DNA from: Coriolopsis trogii
Taxonomy: Eukaryota; Basidiomycota; Agaricomycetes; Polyporales; Polyporaceae
DNA length: 64,000 nucleotides
NCBI GenBank assembly: GCA_020543525.1
Contig: JAHYIO010000037.1
Location: 1,674,001 to 1,738,000 of the forward strand
Direction: 5' to 3'
In this document: positions 22,176 to 35,937 of the stretch, one piece after another
Layout: each line of letters begins with the position of its first letter
Numbering within the stretch: the first letter of the stretch is position 1
Made by a program: the position numbers and the translations under genes
Notes under the pieces: model-generated
Told to the model about the DNA's origin: nothing
The model's database searches: none
The model's input: the letters and a program-made list of their open reading frames with translations, nothing else

Positions 22176-22462
22176 AGCGGACGAGGCGGGAGTGACGAGG
22201 GAGACAACGATCGAAACGTTCGCGCGTTAAGACGCAGTCGGCAGCTCGCGAGTTTCGTCCGTGACATGGGGTGCGTTACGTCACAGTCACATCGCGTAGA
22301 TCACATGCTGACAATTATATTTGCAACCGGCACTGCTCTTCAGCGCTAGCAAGAGTACGTGTGACTGACTCGGTGGTGTTTTGGCAGATCCTCAGAAATG
22401 TGCGTGTCGTATCTTGTTACAGACTGATCAGGGTTACGTGTCTTACGCGGTGATATACAGAT

Positions 22463-22657
22463 ATGAAGATGCCCCAAGAAGTCGAGAAACACATCAAGGG
22501 CTTCTACTCGTGAGTCGGTCCGTCTCAACGTCGTAGTCTCATCCGTAGTCGCCGAACAGTCTCTTTGTGTCAGTGGCGGAGCGAGCACGCTGCCGCTCCC
22601 ACAAGCCCAGGAGAAGCTCACGAACACTCGGCCGCAGCAAGCTGGATGGGGATGGTA
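22463..22657 (+). CDS. Small unassigned gene, 3' exons only
   Basis: Two exons appear to join in frame: MKMPQEVEKHIKGFYS, then a donor gtgagt and an acceptor tgtcag, then GGASTLPLPQAQEKLTNTRP and QQAGWGW before TAG at 22655-22657. A preceding mini-exon (atcctcagaaat, 22383-22394, flanked by ggcag and gtgcgt) would extend the frame upstream as PQKY. I could not find a convincing first exon or start, so the listed start is only the first in-frame ATG. It lies divergent from the mitochondrial SSB gene. The family is unknown to me; size suggests a small mitochondrial or complex-subunit protein, which is a guess. Confidence 0.35.
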
Positions 22658-22821
22658 GTCATGATCAAGATCATTGGATACACACGATATCATGTTGGAG
22701 CGCCTCACTTATACATTCCCAAATACAGTACGTGTACGGCCAACTACGGATACATGTCAATAATAGCGAGTCATAGAAGAAGGGGCGTGAAGACGGAGAT
22801 TAGGAGGGGACAATGCTGTTC

Positions 22822-24635
22822 TCAAGCTGGCCAGTTGGTGCGGTAGAAGTCGGCATACTTGAACTTCTTCTTGATATGGTCCAGCAAGTACCAACCAGGG
22901 GTGCAATACGTAACGTGGTTGCTGGTCGAGCCGCCTTTGTTGCGACCGGAGTGAAGTTGACCAACAATGTAAGCTTTACCGTCCTTCGTGTGCCAGACGA
23001 GGGAGCCCGAGTCTCCTTTAGCAGAGAACACTTCGGTAGACTTGTGGCCCGAGTTGTAGATTGCGAGTTCGACGGACTCGATGCCGAATTCGTTTTCAGT
23101 GAAAGAAACGAGGCCGGCGTAGCGCCCGACGGTGAGGCCGGTGGTGTTGCCGTCTTTGCCGACGATAAGGCAGCGCCGGCCTTCGCTGTCGAACTCTGCA
23201 GGGCTGGCAAGGTCCTCCTTCGTGGCGCAACCCACGACACGAAGCTTTCTCTCCTCGGGAAAGTTGAACGTGGTCGGACCACCACCCACTGGACAGAACA
23301 TATCCGTAAGGTCTTGAGGCGAATACTTGGAACCTGAATTGATTTGTATTTGTTCGATGAGGTGAATCCGAGACAGATAAGTCGAAACATACCGAGATCA
23401 ACGACATTGCCCTCGAACATATCCTTGACCTTCGCCTCATCAGCCAAGAACGCAGCCCAGTCCGAGGTGTATGGTGTGCCACCTTCCTCGTCAACCGTAA
23501 TGGCTGGAGCATACTGAACGTGTCCAATGTCGCGGAACTTGATACTGGACCAGTATCTCTTCACTTCGTCGAAGAAGGCCTCCAGATCGAGGATAGCTTC
23601 GTTCTCGTCGTCCAATCTGCGTTGAATCCGCCGGACCTCTTTCGCGTTCTCCGGGTCCTGCCCCTCCTTCGCCTGCAGTTTGACGATCTCTCGGGCCCAA
23701 AGGTCCGCGAGAATGCTGTGATCAGCAATGGCCTTCATGATTTCGTCGAGACCGCGCTGGAATCGACGCATCCCACTGACTCGAACGTGGTCCTTGGGTG
23801 CACCGGCTTTGTGCTCATACTCAGCGGTGGTGTCTCGGCGTAGGACGTGGCAGTTGCTGACTCCATAGACCTTGTTGCTAGGATTGCCATCTCTGTCTGT
23901 ATTTTCGTGAAACCAGAGCGTAAGTGTGCCCTGGATATCCTCCTCCTCCATTGTTTCTATTGCCAGGGGAACACCGAGAAGAGCGGTGAGGAAGCGGCGG
24001 ACATGATGGGTGGCATTTCCGCTGCCGACATGGCGCATAAGAGGGGGACCTGCCAGCCTCTGCGGGACCGCCTCGCGCCATTCCACAACAACATCCTCGA
24101 CTCCGTTCTTCAGCAGAAGCGCAAGGATCTCTTGGGAGACAACATGGGCGGTATCGGATGAGGTAGAACCGGGGAGGACGCCGATCCAGATGACGACGGG
24201 ACCGAGACTTCCTTTCGCCTCCTCTCCCGGCGGTCCGTGGGTGAAAAAGCGAGCAGTGTCGATGGACGACCGGCGTATCTTTCGTAACTTGATGAGGTCA
24301 CGGATCTGCGGACCGACAGTGTGCCAGATACTATTCAGTGAAGTGTCGAAAACCCCGTAGATCGATTTGACGGGTATATGCGCGTGTCTGCCGACGGGCT
24401 TAGGGAAGGGCTTAGTGAGGCAGTCCGAACGATATACGAGTTCCGGGTGGTCGCCGTCCTCAGTGATGCCGTTATAGTAGGACGTCCGCTCGTACGCGTC
24501 GGGGGCGTACTTGGAGATAGAAGTGGTATGGCTGGCAAAGGAGTATTTGGATGACATGGTCGCGTTGCTTGAGGCCGGAGAGTCGGGTAAGCGTGGCGAG
24601 CCAGAGCCCTTGCGTTGCCGGCCGTAGAGGTCCAT
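22822..24635 (-). CDS. Orphan protein with trypsin-like peptidase-fold C-terminus
   Basis: Large hypothetical protein of a type that recurs in Agaricomycete genomes. The N-terminal half (SMWHTVGPQIRD-like region, WIGVLPGSTSSDTAHVVSQE) has no known function. The C-terminal half looks like a chymotrypsin-fold serine peptidase: KVYGVSNCHVLRRDTT carries a candidate catalytic His, and EVFSAKGDSGSLVWHTKDGK carries the GDSG nucleophile motif, followed by VGQLHSG. A helical, charged insertion (residues about 330-410) separates them. One intron near 23,330-23,400 joins NVVDL to KYSPQDLTDMF. Start at 24635 (MDLYGRQRKGSG) follows an acceptor-like ttctgttcag; 24557 (MSSKYSFASH) is an alternative. No signal peptide, so it is likely intracellular. 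Proteolytic activity is inferred only. Confidence 0.6.
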
Positions 24636-25330
24636 ACATTCCAGAGCGAAAATGGAGAGTTCTGAACAGAAAGAGATAACTGTAGTATAGATTCGAAAAG
24701 AAGGTAAAGCACCCACTCAGCAGCTTTGGGTGTTCTGTCATAGTCTTGATCGCCTGCGCGGCACATTCAGATACTCCTGTACCAGAGATGATCAGTATGG
24801 TTCCACAATGAGTTGATAACTTAGGAGGTGAAGGACGAGCGAGAAGGACGAACGAGTGCCCTCTCGCGATGACTAACTAGCGCAAACGGCGCTGGAAGGC
24901 ATGCCCTGGCAACAATTAACATTAAACTCGCCTTCACCAAGGAGACCGGCTTTGTATAATTCAGCTTCCGTAAATGGCGAAGCTTCACAAGGGTCAGTGT
25001 CTGGATACGGCGAAGGAGACAAAACGATTGGACTGACTAGGAGGATCCATGATGAAGTCGTTGTGAACGCAGTGTTCGTACGAGAGAGAAGTTTACCCGA
25101 ACCCACCGTTCCCAGTCCTGTAAAGAATGAAGGTAACCTGTGGAGTAAGTACTGGGAGAGATATCGTAGACAGTCGAATGACGTCGACCCCAGTACCAAC
25201 ACACAGACGCCGGCTGTGTCACGGAACAGTCACTTTGCCGATGCGCGCCTGCAGCGGTTCGGATTCCAATCTCACTTGAATCCACTACATACCTCTTCAG
25301 TCTGACTCTCTTTCTGTACTTCTACCGGTC
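24636..25330. other. Divergent intergenic region before HBS1
   Basis: About 700 bases. A + frame from 24901 and a minus frame ending near 24873 (ELYKAGLLGEGEFNVNCCQG...) are open but unassignable and have no clear start or splice structure. Probably promoter sequence for both flanking genes. Confidence 0.3.
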
Positions 25331-28021
25331 ATGTCTCGCCATCGCTTTGTGCGCAATATAGATATCAACGGTATGTTGAGAAAGGGGTGTTTGAAGTTCT
25401 GCATGCTCATGTTGCAACTGCAGAGGAACTTGAGGATGATGCTCTATCCGACGGAGGCTACGATGACCTCACCCAGGAGCAGTACGGTCAGTGCATGCAT
25501 TACGGTCACCAAACCCCCGTTGACTTTGGCAAAGATCAAATGATGGGCGCATTGGAGGAGATTCGCAGGATGTTGGGCGACGAGCAGCATTCGAAGCTGT
25601 CTGACCCTGAAATCAAGGACGCATTGTACAACCATTACTTCGACATTGAACCCGCCATGAATGACCTCATAGGTCAGTTGGCCGCCTCTACCTAAAGCCA
25701 TGCATACCATTTGACATGGTTCCCAGAAATACAGCAGAGGCGATTCGCGGCGCAAGAGCGGAAAGGTAAGCATCGTCGGGTTCAAGTCTGTTTCCTTTCC
25801 TAGAATATCCTCTCCCTCTTTCCCTCTTCTCTCCCTTTTCTTCCATACCTCGCGGAACGAGTACCCTTGCTATGAGCGTAGTTGCGACAGCGAGAAGGTG
25901 CACGTCCCGTCCAGTCTGCAGCCCCTCCTCCGGCGGTACGCTGACCGAGTGTGGTGGCCCGTGCAGACGTCTACTACGACGAAGACGGGAAACCGCTGCC
26001 CGTGCCTCCTTACGAAGACGACGCAGATTGGTCCCCTCCGGAGGACGATGCTTCCGGAAGGCACAACATCCCCAGGGAACAGCTCATTCGTCTGACCTCA
26101 GACCAAGAGACGATCAGAGCTTCGACGCGGCCTGGGAGCCTGTATACCATCACGGAGATGACGGAGCGTACCGAGGACAGCAGGGACTGGGACCCTGAGC
26201 CCGTGCCGCATCCACATCAACCTGCATACACGCATGGTTTACCTGCTGGGTCTCGTATGAGTCTCCTTTCGTCCATTACGACCGACTACGGGCAGCTCAT
26301 TGGTAAGTCGTATTGCGTGCATGCCGACATATGTTCTTATTTCATTCGTGCATTCAGACCGCCCTCCATTACCGGTAGACCCCAACGACATTCCTCCATC
26401 TCCGTCCTCATCTGCCCTTCGACGTCTGTCGCTAGACGGGCTTGGTTCTCCGCCTGGTCCGCCTCAAATCAACTACTCATCTCCGTCGGACACTACGGAC
26501 AGTTCGCGGCCTCCGACTGTGATCGAGCTACCGCCCATTGACAACATTCCGGACATTCCCGACTATAAGTCCAAGGCCTCTAGTCTGCCACCGGGACGCT
26601 CCCAGGTTTCTCTCCAGACGAAGCAGTCGATGAAAGCGCAGGATGACACGAAGAGCGAGGCGAGCACAAAGAGTAGCAAGCCAGAGAAGAAGTCGAAGTT
26701 GTCGAGTTTGGCGAGCGCGAGATCGAGTGCCAAGTCTAGCGCAAAGTCCAGCATCAGTAGTGTCAGCTCCCGGTCTTCAGTAACGGAGACGGAGGTGACG
26801 ACTACAGCTGTCTCATATCCGGCCTTGCGACCTGCTGCTACCTCGGTTGTCTCGCTCCTGCCCCCTGCAAGACCACCTTCGAGTATCGTGACAGACTCGA
26901 CCAATCCGTCAGACCTGGTCCGAAAGGCCATCCAGACTGCCCTTGATCTTGAGGCGATGGATCGTCTGCCACCTCCCTCAGAGCCATCGATTGCGCCTTC
27001 CTCTATTCCGCCCCCTGTACCTCCGAAGTCGCCGCCAATGAGCCGTACGAGGAGTCCTTCAGAGACACGTACACAGTCGGTCTCGCCCGTGCCACTTCCA
27101 CCCACCGTCTTTCCAAATGTGTACCCCACTTCATCTCCTGAGCCTCTGCCTGCTCCCAGTTCTCCCGAGACTGCGCCTCGTTCTCCCCCACCCATGCCTC
27201 GCTCCCCGCCGTCGAGCCCTCCCCGTGTCCAGTCTGCGGCGTCTCTGTCCCCCCAACCTCAGCCACGCCAGTTGTCGAAGTTGGCGAAGCTTGCCCAAGC
27301 GAAGGCGCAGGAACAAGGGAAGACCAAGGGGCAATCGCCCACACCTGGCCTGATCCTTCCACGGACTCGCACAGAGTACTTGACCCCGACTGCTAATGGG
27401 CCGACGGCAACTACGGCGATCACGACATCATACCAGTCGCTCAGTGGCCTGCTCTCGAAGAACCAGGTCAGAATGCCGTCTGCGACGCACCCTCCCACTC
27501 TCCCGGCTTCGCAACCCAGATCAACTGCTGCTACAGAACGAAAGGTGTCGGAACCGAAACAATCGAAGCTCGTCATGAAGAGCAAGTCAGCCCGCGCAAA
27601 GGCAAGCACGGAGCCAGAGCCGGAGCCGGAGGAGCCCGCGCCAGTGCTCGAGGTGCCGATATTCTCGCCCAGCGCGATCCGCTCGCGCGCACTCCCATCC
27701 GCGTTTGCGACCATCCTTGTCAGCGACGAGCCTGATGCAGTCTCGGTGAGCGGCTCGGACGGCACTCATCTGTGCCAGCATCACAAAGCCGAGCGGGAGC
27801 GCAGGCGGTCTAGGAAGTCGGGCGAAGCACAACCGCGGAGCAACTCTTCCAGAGAGCGGGATGTCCCTCTCCTCCCTCCTGGGCCGCTCCCGTCGTTGCG
27901 GGGCTTTGCGTTTGACGTGCCGAGTCCGGACGACGTCGTTTTCAATGCTCGGAAGGGGACATCGCTCGGACAACGCTCGACGAGCTCGACGCGCTCCTCG
28001 CTCACGGCTTCCGCCCGTTGA
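25331..28021 (+). CDS. SKI7-like short isoform of the HBS1 locus
   Basis: Predicted alternative product: the same 205-codon N-terminus, but the donor at 26303 spliced to the acceptor at 26357, giving a single 1,664-nt terminal exon that ends at TGA 28019-28021; total 759 residues. The exon begins [18 protein letters not shown], is Ser/Pro-rich and disordered, and near its end carries [17 protein letters not shown] and [18 protein letters not shown]. In animals, plants and fungi a short HBS1 splice form replaces yeast Ski7 and bridges the exosome to the Ski complex; known features are an RxxxFxxxL-like exosome contact and a conserved FDxPSPDD motif near the C-terminus. The two motifs here fit that role (from memory, not alignment). 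Both isoforms use the same splice phase. Transcript evidence is needed to show both are made. Confidence 0.72.
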
Positions 28022-30438
28022 CCTGGATCGCCCATCGCTGTCAACCACAACTCTGTCTCATTTTCTCTTTTCAGCTTGTCTCACTTGTGATTCCGATGAT
28101 TGTGTTATTCCCTTTTTATTGCTCTGTTATGCACATCGGAAGATTCTCATGTACTGACCACCTGTAACACACGCAATGATAACGTATAGCCGCCAAAGAA
28201 CGCGAGAAGGCTGCCAAAGCACAAGCACAACAACAGCAGGCCAAGAAAGGAGCTGCACCCTCTGCGGGTGGCACGCCGTCGAAGAAGACGGCCCATGGGA
28301 CGGCTTCGCACAAGGCTGGAGTAGGGGGCGCGAGCACAAACACGCCAGCCCCAGGGAACAACGCGCCAACGACGGCTTCCAAACAAAATCAGCTTGATAT
28401 GGATATGGAGGGTTTAAACTTGACGGAGGACGCTCCCGAGGAGAGTGCAGTCCCGGACGAACCTGCGAAACCACCCGCTGCGATCGAGAAGCTGATAGAA
28501 GAGGCGAAGGCGGCACTTGCGGCGCAGGAGAAGGGGGAGAAGCGGTCACTGAGTATGGTCGTCATCGGTGCGTCCCTCCTTCGATTGATCGGATGAGTCC
28601 TGCTTCGTTCGCGTATAAGGATGTGGGAGTCTGATTGGTGCTTGCACTTGCTCGGGATACAGGACACGTCGATGCTGGCAAGTCGACGATGATGGGCCGG
28701 TTGCTGTATGAGCTGGGACGCATGGACGAGAAGAGGCGGGTTGCGAACGAGCGCGGTAGCGCGAAGATGGGTAAGAGCAGCTTCAGCTGGGCATGGGAGC
28801 TCGACGGAACGCAGGAGGAGCGCGAACGGTGCGTACAGGCAGCCTTACCTTCGCCTGTCTGCATGTTACATTTGCTAATCATTCGGTCTTGACGTGTGTC
28901 ACGACTGTGTTTCATCCAGGGGTATCACCATGGACATTGCGCTGCAGACGTTGAACACACCGCACCGGACGATCACCATCCTGGATGCTCCGGGGCATAG
29001 GGACTTCATTCCCAACATGATCTCTGGGGCATCCCAAGCGGACTCGGCGCTACTGGTCGTCGATGCAGCCGTCGGGGAGTTCGAAGCTGGGTTCGAGCGC
29101 GGTGGACAGACGCGGGAGCACCTTCTCCTCGTCCGCAGTCTCGGAGTCAGTCAGGTCGTCGTTGCGGTTAACAAACTTGATCAAGTGCGGATATTCTTTG
29201 ACACCCGTAATTTGTGGCATTGACCACGCATGCAATAGGTGGAGTGGTCGAGGGCAAGGTACCAAGAGATCTGCGCTCAGCTGACGCCGTTCCTCCTCCA
29301 GTCGGGCTTCCACCCGGCCAAGACAAAATTTGTGCCCGTTGGTGCTATGGAAGGCGTGAATTTGTCCCGACAGGAGCCCTCCTCATGTTCACTGTTCGAG
29401 TGGTACAAGGGTCCCACGCTAGTCGACCTCCTGGGTACGCCTTTCCTCCCCAGAACTGGACCAAATGCACTCACACACATTTGTGTACTCAGATGCCTTA
29501 GATCCTCCCACTCGCGACGTTGATGGACCTTTGAGATTCCCGATCTCGAATGTTTTCAAGGGCGCAACGTCCGGGATCGCTGTGTCGGGGCGCGTGTGTG
29601 GTGGAATTCTCGTCGCTGGCGAACGCCTACGAATCATCCCAGGGGACGAGTCCGGGACCGTAAAAGGTGAGTCGCGACTCTTTGATCGCCTCTGTGGTGC
29701 GTCCTGCACCAGATCACGCCAACCGTATGGAATATGCAGCGATCGACAGTGACGGGGACGCGCTCCCGTGGGCCGGCGCAGGGGCGAACGTGAATGTGAC
29801 GCTGACGGGTGTCGACCCCGTCTCGCTGGCGGTTGGGAGCGTGCTCTGCCGCTCCGGTCAGCTCGTCCCGCTCGTGTCGACGTTCACGGCGAAGATCATC
29901 GTGTTCGACATCCAGATTCCAATCACGGCCGGTACTTCGGTGAGTAGTGCGCTTCGTAGAGTATGTCTCACCGGACGAATGAACGGACATTCTTGTGCAC
30001 TTGCTGCAGATTGAGCTTTTTTATCATTCCCGAGACGTACCCGCGTCTATATCACGTCTCGTATCGGTCCTCGACCGCTCAACGGGGAGCGTAGTGAAAA
30101 ACAAGCCCCGGTGCGTTTGCGTCCGAACCTGCACCAGTTGGCTCACCCTGACCGTCTGTTGCTGACCGTGCGACGACAAACAGGGTCCTGACGAAGAATA
30201 TGTCCGCCGAGGTTGAGATCGCTCTCCGGAGCTCGACATACTCCGGCCCAGCATCCCGCGCGCTGCCTATCCCGCTCGAGCCGTTTGCGGTCAACAAAGA
30301 CATGGGTCGGATCCTTATCCGACGCGGGGGAGAGACCATAGGCGCTGGTGAGTGATGCGTCGTCGGTTCATATTCCTACCCTTTGTCCAGTTATCTGATT
30401 GCGTCTCTTCAGGTGTTGTTCTTGGGATTCTGACGTGA
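25331..30438 (+). CDS. HBS1: HBS1 ribosome-rescue GTPase (long isoform)
   Basis: Translational GTPase that, with Dom34/Pelota, splits stalled ribosomes in no-go and non-stop decay. Exon 1 [13 protein letters not shown] joins [16 protein letters not shown] and [15 protein letters not shown]...[16 protein letters not shown], the HBS1 N-terminal domain. From the donor at 26303 the long form skips to 28190 ([20 protein letters not shown]), then the GTPase core: G1 [10 protein letters not shown]2 RGITMDIA, G3 DAPGHRDF, G4 NKLD, and the two beta-barrel domains ending [15 protein letters not shown]. The first base of each N-terminal exon completes a codon beginning with g, so all five early introns are phase 1, which keeps the alternative splice in frame. 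The 1.9-kb stretch skipped here encodes the SKI7-like terminal exon described separately. Confidence 0.92.
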
Positions 30439-30698
30439 ACAGGAGATCGAGTACTCGCTGTAATCCATTCTAAGGTATACTCACACGAAGCCAATGTAGA
30501 AGTAGTGACATAGGTCTGGAATGCTTCTGTAGCGAATAGGAGTGTACTTGAATGATAGTTGACCGAATTGAGCACGTTCGAGTCGTCGTGGCCCTCGCCG
30601 TACATAACGCGTTCACGGGCGTTAACACTACCTTTTTTGGATTGCTACGGGTCTTGAGCTTGAGCAGCGAGCCATCTTTGCCTCAATCATACGCTCCC

Positions 30699-32450
30699 AT
30701 GTCGGATCGCCACCATGTGTCAGAAGCCATATACCATCCCATACCACAGGCCCCGATAGCGTCGAATGCCATCCCAACAGCCTCCCCGGACATGGACTTG
30801 GACGATGCTGAGGGTTCGTTGTCTGTTCCCCCAGCCGTCGTGGTGCAGCCCGTTGTGGATTCTAGGATACGTTGGACGCACTTCATGCTTGGATGTGCAG
30901 TGCTACTACCTTGGAACGGTGTGTTATCATGTTCCTTTGAATGTATACCTTAGGCTATATGCGCCCTTGCCACAGCCCTCATCACTGCAACACCATACTT
31001 CTTATCCCGGGTTGCGGGAACGTCATTGAAGAGCACATTCTCGTCTTACCTCTCTACCACTTTTACCGCTGCCAACTTCGTCTTCCTTGCACACGCGACT
31101 GCGACGGCGAAGAAGGTAAGCCCTCGTCCCCATACTCGGCCAACAACGCATGGCTAACGCAGAGCAAAGCACAGGCATCCAACACGTCCCGTGTGCTCGT
31201 CTCTCTAGCCGCACTCGCGGTCCTCTCCCTCCTGCTTACCATCAGTACGTACACTCACCCCGCTCCTGGGGGCTTCTTCGCCTTCGTCCTCCTCAACGCC
31301 GTCTGCCAGGCGGCAGCAGGCTCGTACCTCCAGACAGCAGTCGTAGCCGTCGCCTCGCTCTTTGGGCCGTCCGCAATGCAGGCCGTCATGTCTGGTCAAG
31401 CAGCGGTCGCGGTTGTGATTAGCGGAGTGCAACTGCTCAGCGCGGCGGCGTCCGTGCACGGTTCGAGCCCGTCCACACCGGCGACGACGTCGACGGCTTC
31501 CTCGTCTGAGCCAGAAGAGCGGTCCGCGTTCATCTTCTTTGGGCTGTCGACTGTCTTTCTCGTCGTGTGCGCTGGAGTGCACGTTTGGCTCGTGTCGCTC
31601 CCCGCGTACAAAGCGGTCGTTGCCAAAACGCGCTTCCCTGCGAGACTCGACGCGGCGGAGGGGACGGGGCTGCTGGAGGAGTCTGGTCGGAACGATGATC
31701 GTGAGGATGGGGAGCGGCGTCGCGGGCACAAGGCAGACGAGAAGAGCCAGTTCGTGCGGATGGCGAAGACGAACGCGATCTTCAACTTCGCGGTCGCATA
31801 CGTCTTCGTGGTCACCCTGGTGAGCTTCTCCTTTCCCTACGCTCATACATCCTCAACACCACACGCGTTTCTATCGCCGAGGCCCAACACTCGTCTTCCT
31901 TTTGGTCTCTGACTGACTGTATCTCGGACGTCCACAGGCCGTGTTCCCCCCCATCACGATTTCCGTCCGCTCAACGAACCCAACTGTGCACCCGCTGCTG
32001 TTCAGCGCGGTCCACTTCCTGATGTTCAACGTCGGCGACTTTGCCGGCCGCACGCTCTGTTCGCTCCCGCGCCTGCACGTCTGGTCGGCGCGGCGACTAG
32101 CGAGCATCGCGTTGCTCCGCACACTCTTCATCCCGCTCTTCCTGATGTGCAACGTCCAGTGGGCGTCTGGGTCTGGAGAGGCAGGCAGCGGCGGGCCCAT
32201 CATTGGGTCGGATGCGCTGTTCATGTTGATCGTGTTGCTGTTCGGGACGTCGAACGGGTACGTGTCGAGCATGGGCATGATGGCGGCGCCGTCGGTGGTG
32301 CATAACCCGCGGTTGAAGGGACGGGCGGAGGACGTGGACGTCGCGGCGACGGTTGCCAACTTCTGCCTCGTTGGAGGGCTCGCGGTGGGAAGTATGCTGA
32401 GCTTTGCTGTCAGGGCTGCTGTATGCGATTGTAATCCGTTCCGGGAGTAG
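30699..32450 (+). CDS. Equilibrative nucleoside transporter (ENT family)
   Basis: Membrane carrier for nucleosides; the yeast relative Fun26 sits in the vacuolar membrane. After an N-terminal cytosolic segment (MSDRHHVSEAIYHPIPQAP) comes the first ENT helix RWTHFMLGCAVLLPWN, whose LLPWN is a family hallmark. Further helices include VLVSLAALAVLSLLLTI, GGFFAFVLLNAVCQAAAGSY, FIFFGLSTVFLVVCAGVHVW, FNFAVAYVFVVTLAVFPPIT and LFSAVHFLMFNVGDFAGRTL; the pair PPIT and GDFAGR are typical ENT signatures. The large loop between helices 6 and 7 is acidic and charged. Three or four introns (after PWN, after the second and third helices, and after VVTL) are needed. The chosen ATG follows a 260-base gap after HBS1. 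Confidence 0.88.
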
Positions 32451-32807
32451 ACTCGGACGATTTCAGTTCATGGACACTGGGACTTGGGGATGGCCCCTGT
32501 ATAGTAGACATAGTCATAGATACAGATTCGCTATCACTAATCATACATTCCGAATCCACACGAAGAGGTTATGTTGCTGAGAGAGACCCGAAGTGGAGCG
32601 AGTCGAGTTGAGTAAGTCAGAATTGCGGTGCTGAAGAGCTCATAGGGTCACTGCACTCCTGACTAAGTCTGATGGCTTGAGAGGCCGGTCATCGGACCCT
32701 ATGCAGTGAACCACTCACCGATATGCTCCGCAGGCCAAGAGGAGCACTGAACATTACGACGAGAAATTGGGCCACGATCCAGCGGCCATATGTCTGAAAA
32801 GAGAGAA
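32451..32807. other. Convergent 3' intergenic region
   Basis: About 357 bases between the tail-to-tail ends of the nucleoside transporter and VFA1. A-rich segments and several possible polyadenylation contexts (aatcatac, attacgac) are present; nothing else recognised. Confidence 0.35.
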
Positions 32808-35548
<2,741 letters not shown>

Positions 35549-35937
35549 AAGAAGTACATGTCAGACGGATAGCACTATTATCTGGGGACGTAGTCCAGGC
35601 AGTACAAACCACGGTGTATCAGCGAAAGAAGGCAAATCTGAACAATGTATCACTACGTGCTCTTCGAACCCATGTACAGGCATAGCTCTTCTTCTCGATG
35701 AACGCCACTTTCAGTCGTGACTACCGCTACCACAGACGACTATGACAGCTACTCGTGTTAAGTATTCCTACATCGTCCAGATCAACAAGGCAAAGGGATC
35801 GCATTTACGTACAGCAACAATACTCGACCTACTGTCCGTAACGTTCGAATATCGTCGTCAAGCGATTGTATCACGGTGCCGGGCAACTATGGCATGGATT
35901 CGATAGAAGCGTATCATGCCATCGGCCAAGGACGCGA
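35549..35937. other. Convergent 3' intergenic region
   Basis: About 390 bases between the ends of SFA1 (+) and the F-box/WD40 gene (-). No gene, repeat or structured RNA recognised. Confidence 0.35.

Noticed and set aside
24873..25202. Cys-containing minus frame (…FNVNCCQG…) considered as a hydrophobin or small secreted protein
   Set aside because: No ATG, no signal peptide, no eight-cysteine pattern.
26563..27195. 210-codon minus frame within the SKI7-like exon
   Set aside because: Antisense reading of a Ser/Pro-rich exon; no recognisable content.
31205..31846. 213-codon minus frame within the nucleoside transporter
   Set aside because: Charged antisense reading of a membrane-protein exon.
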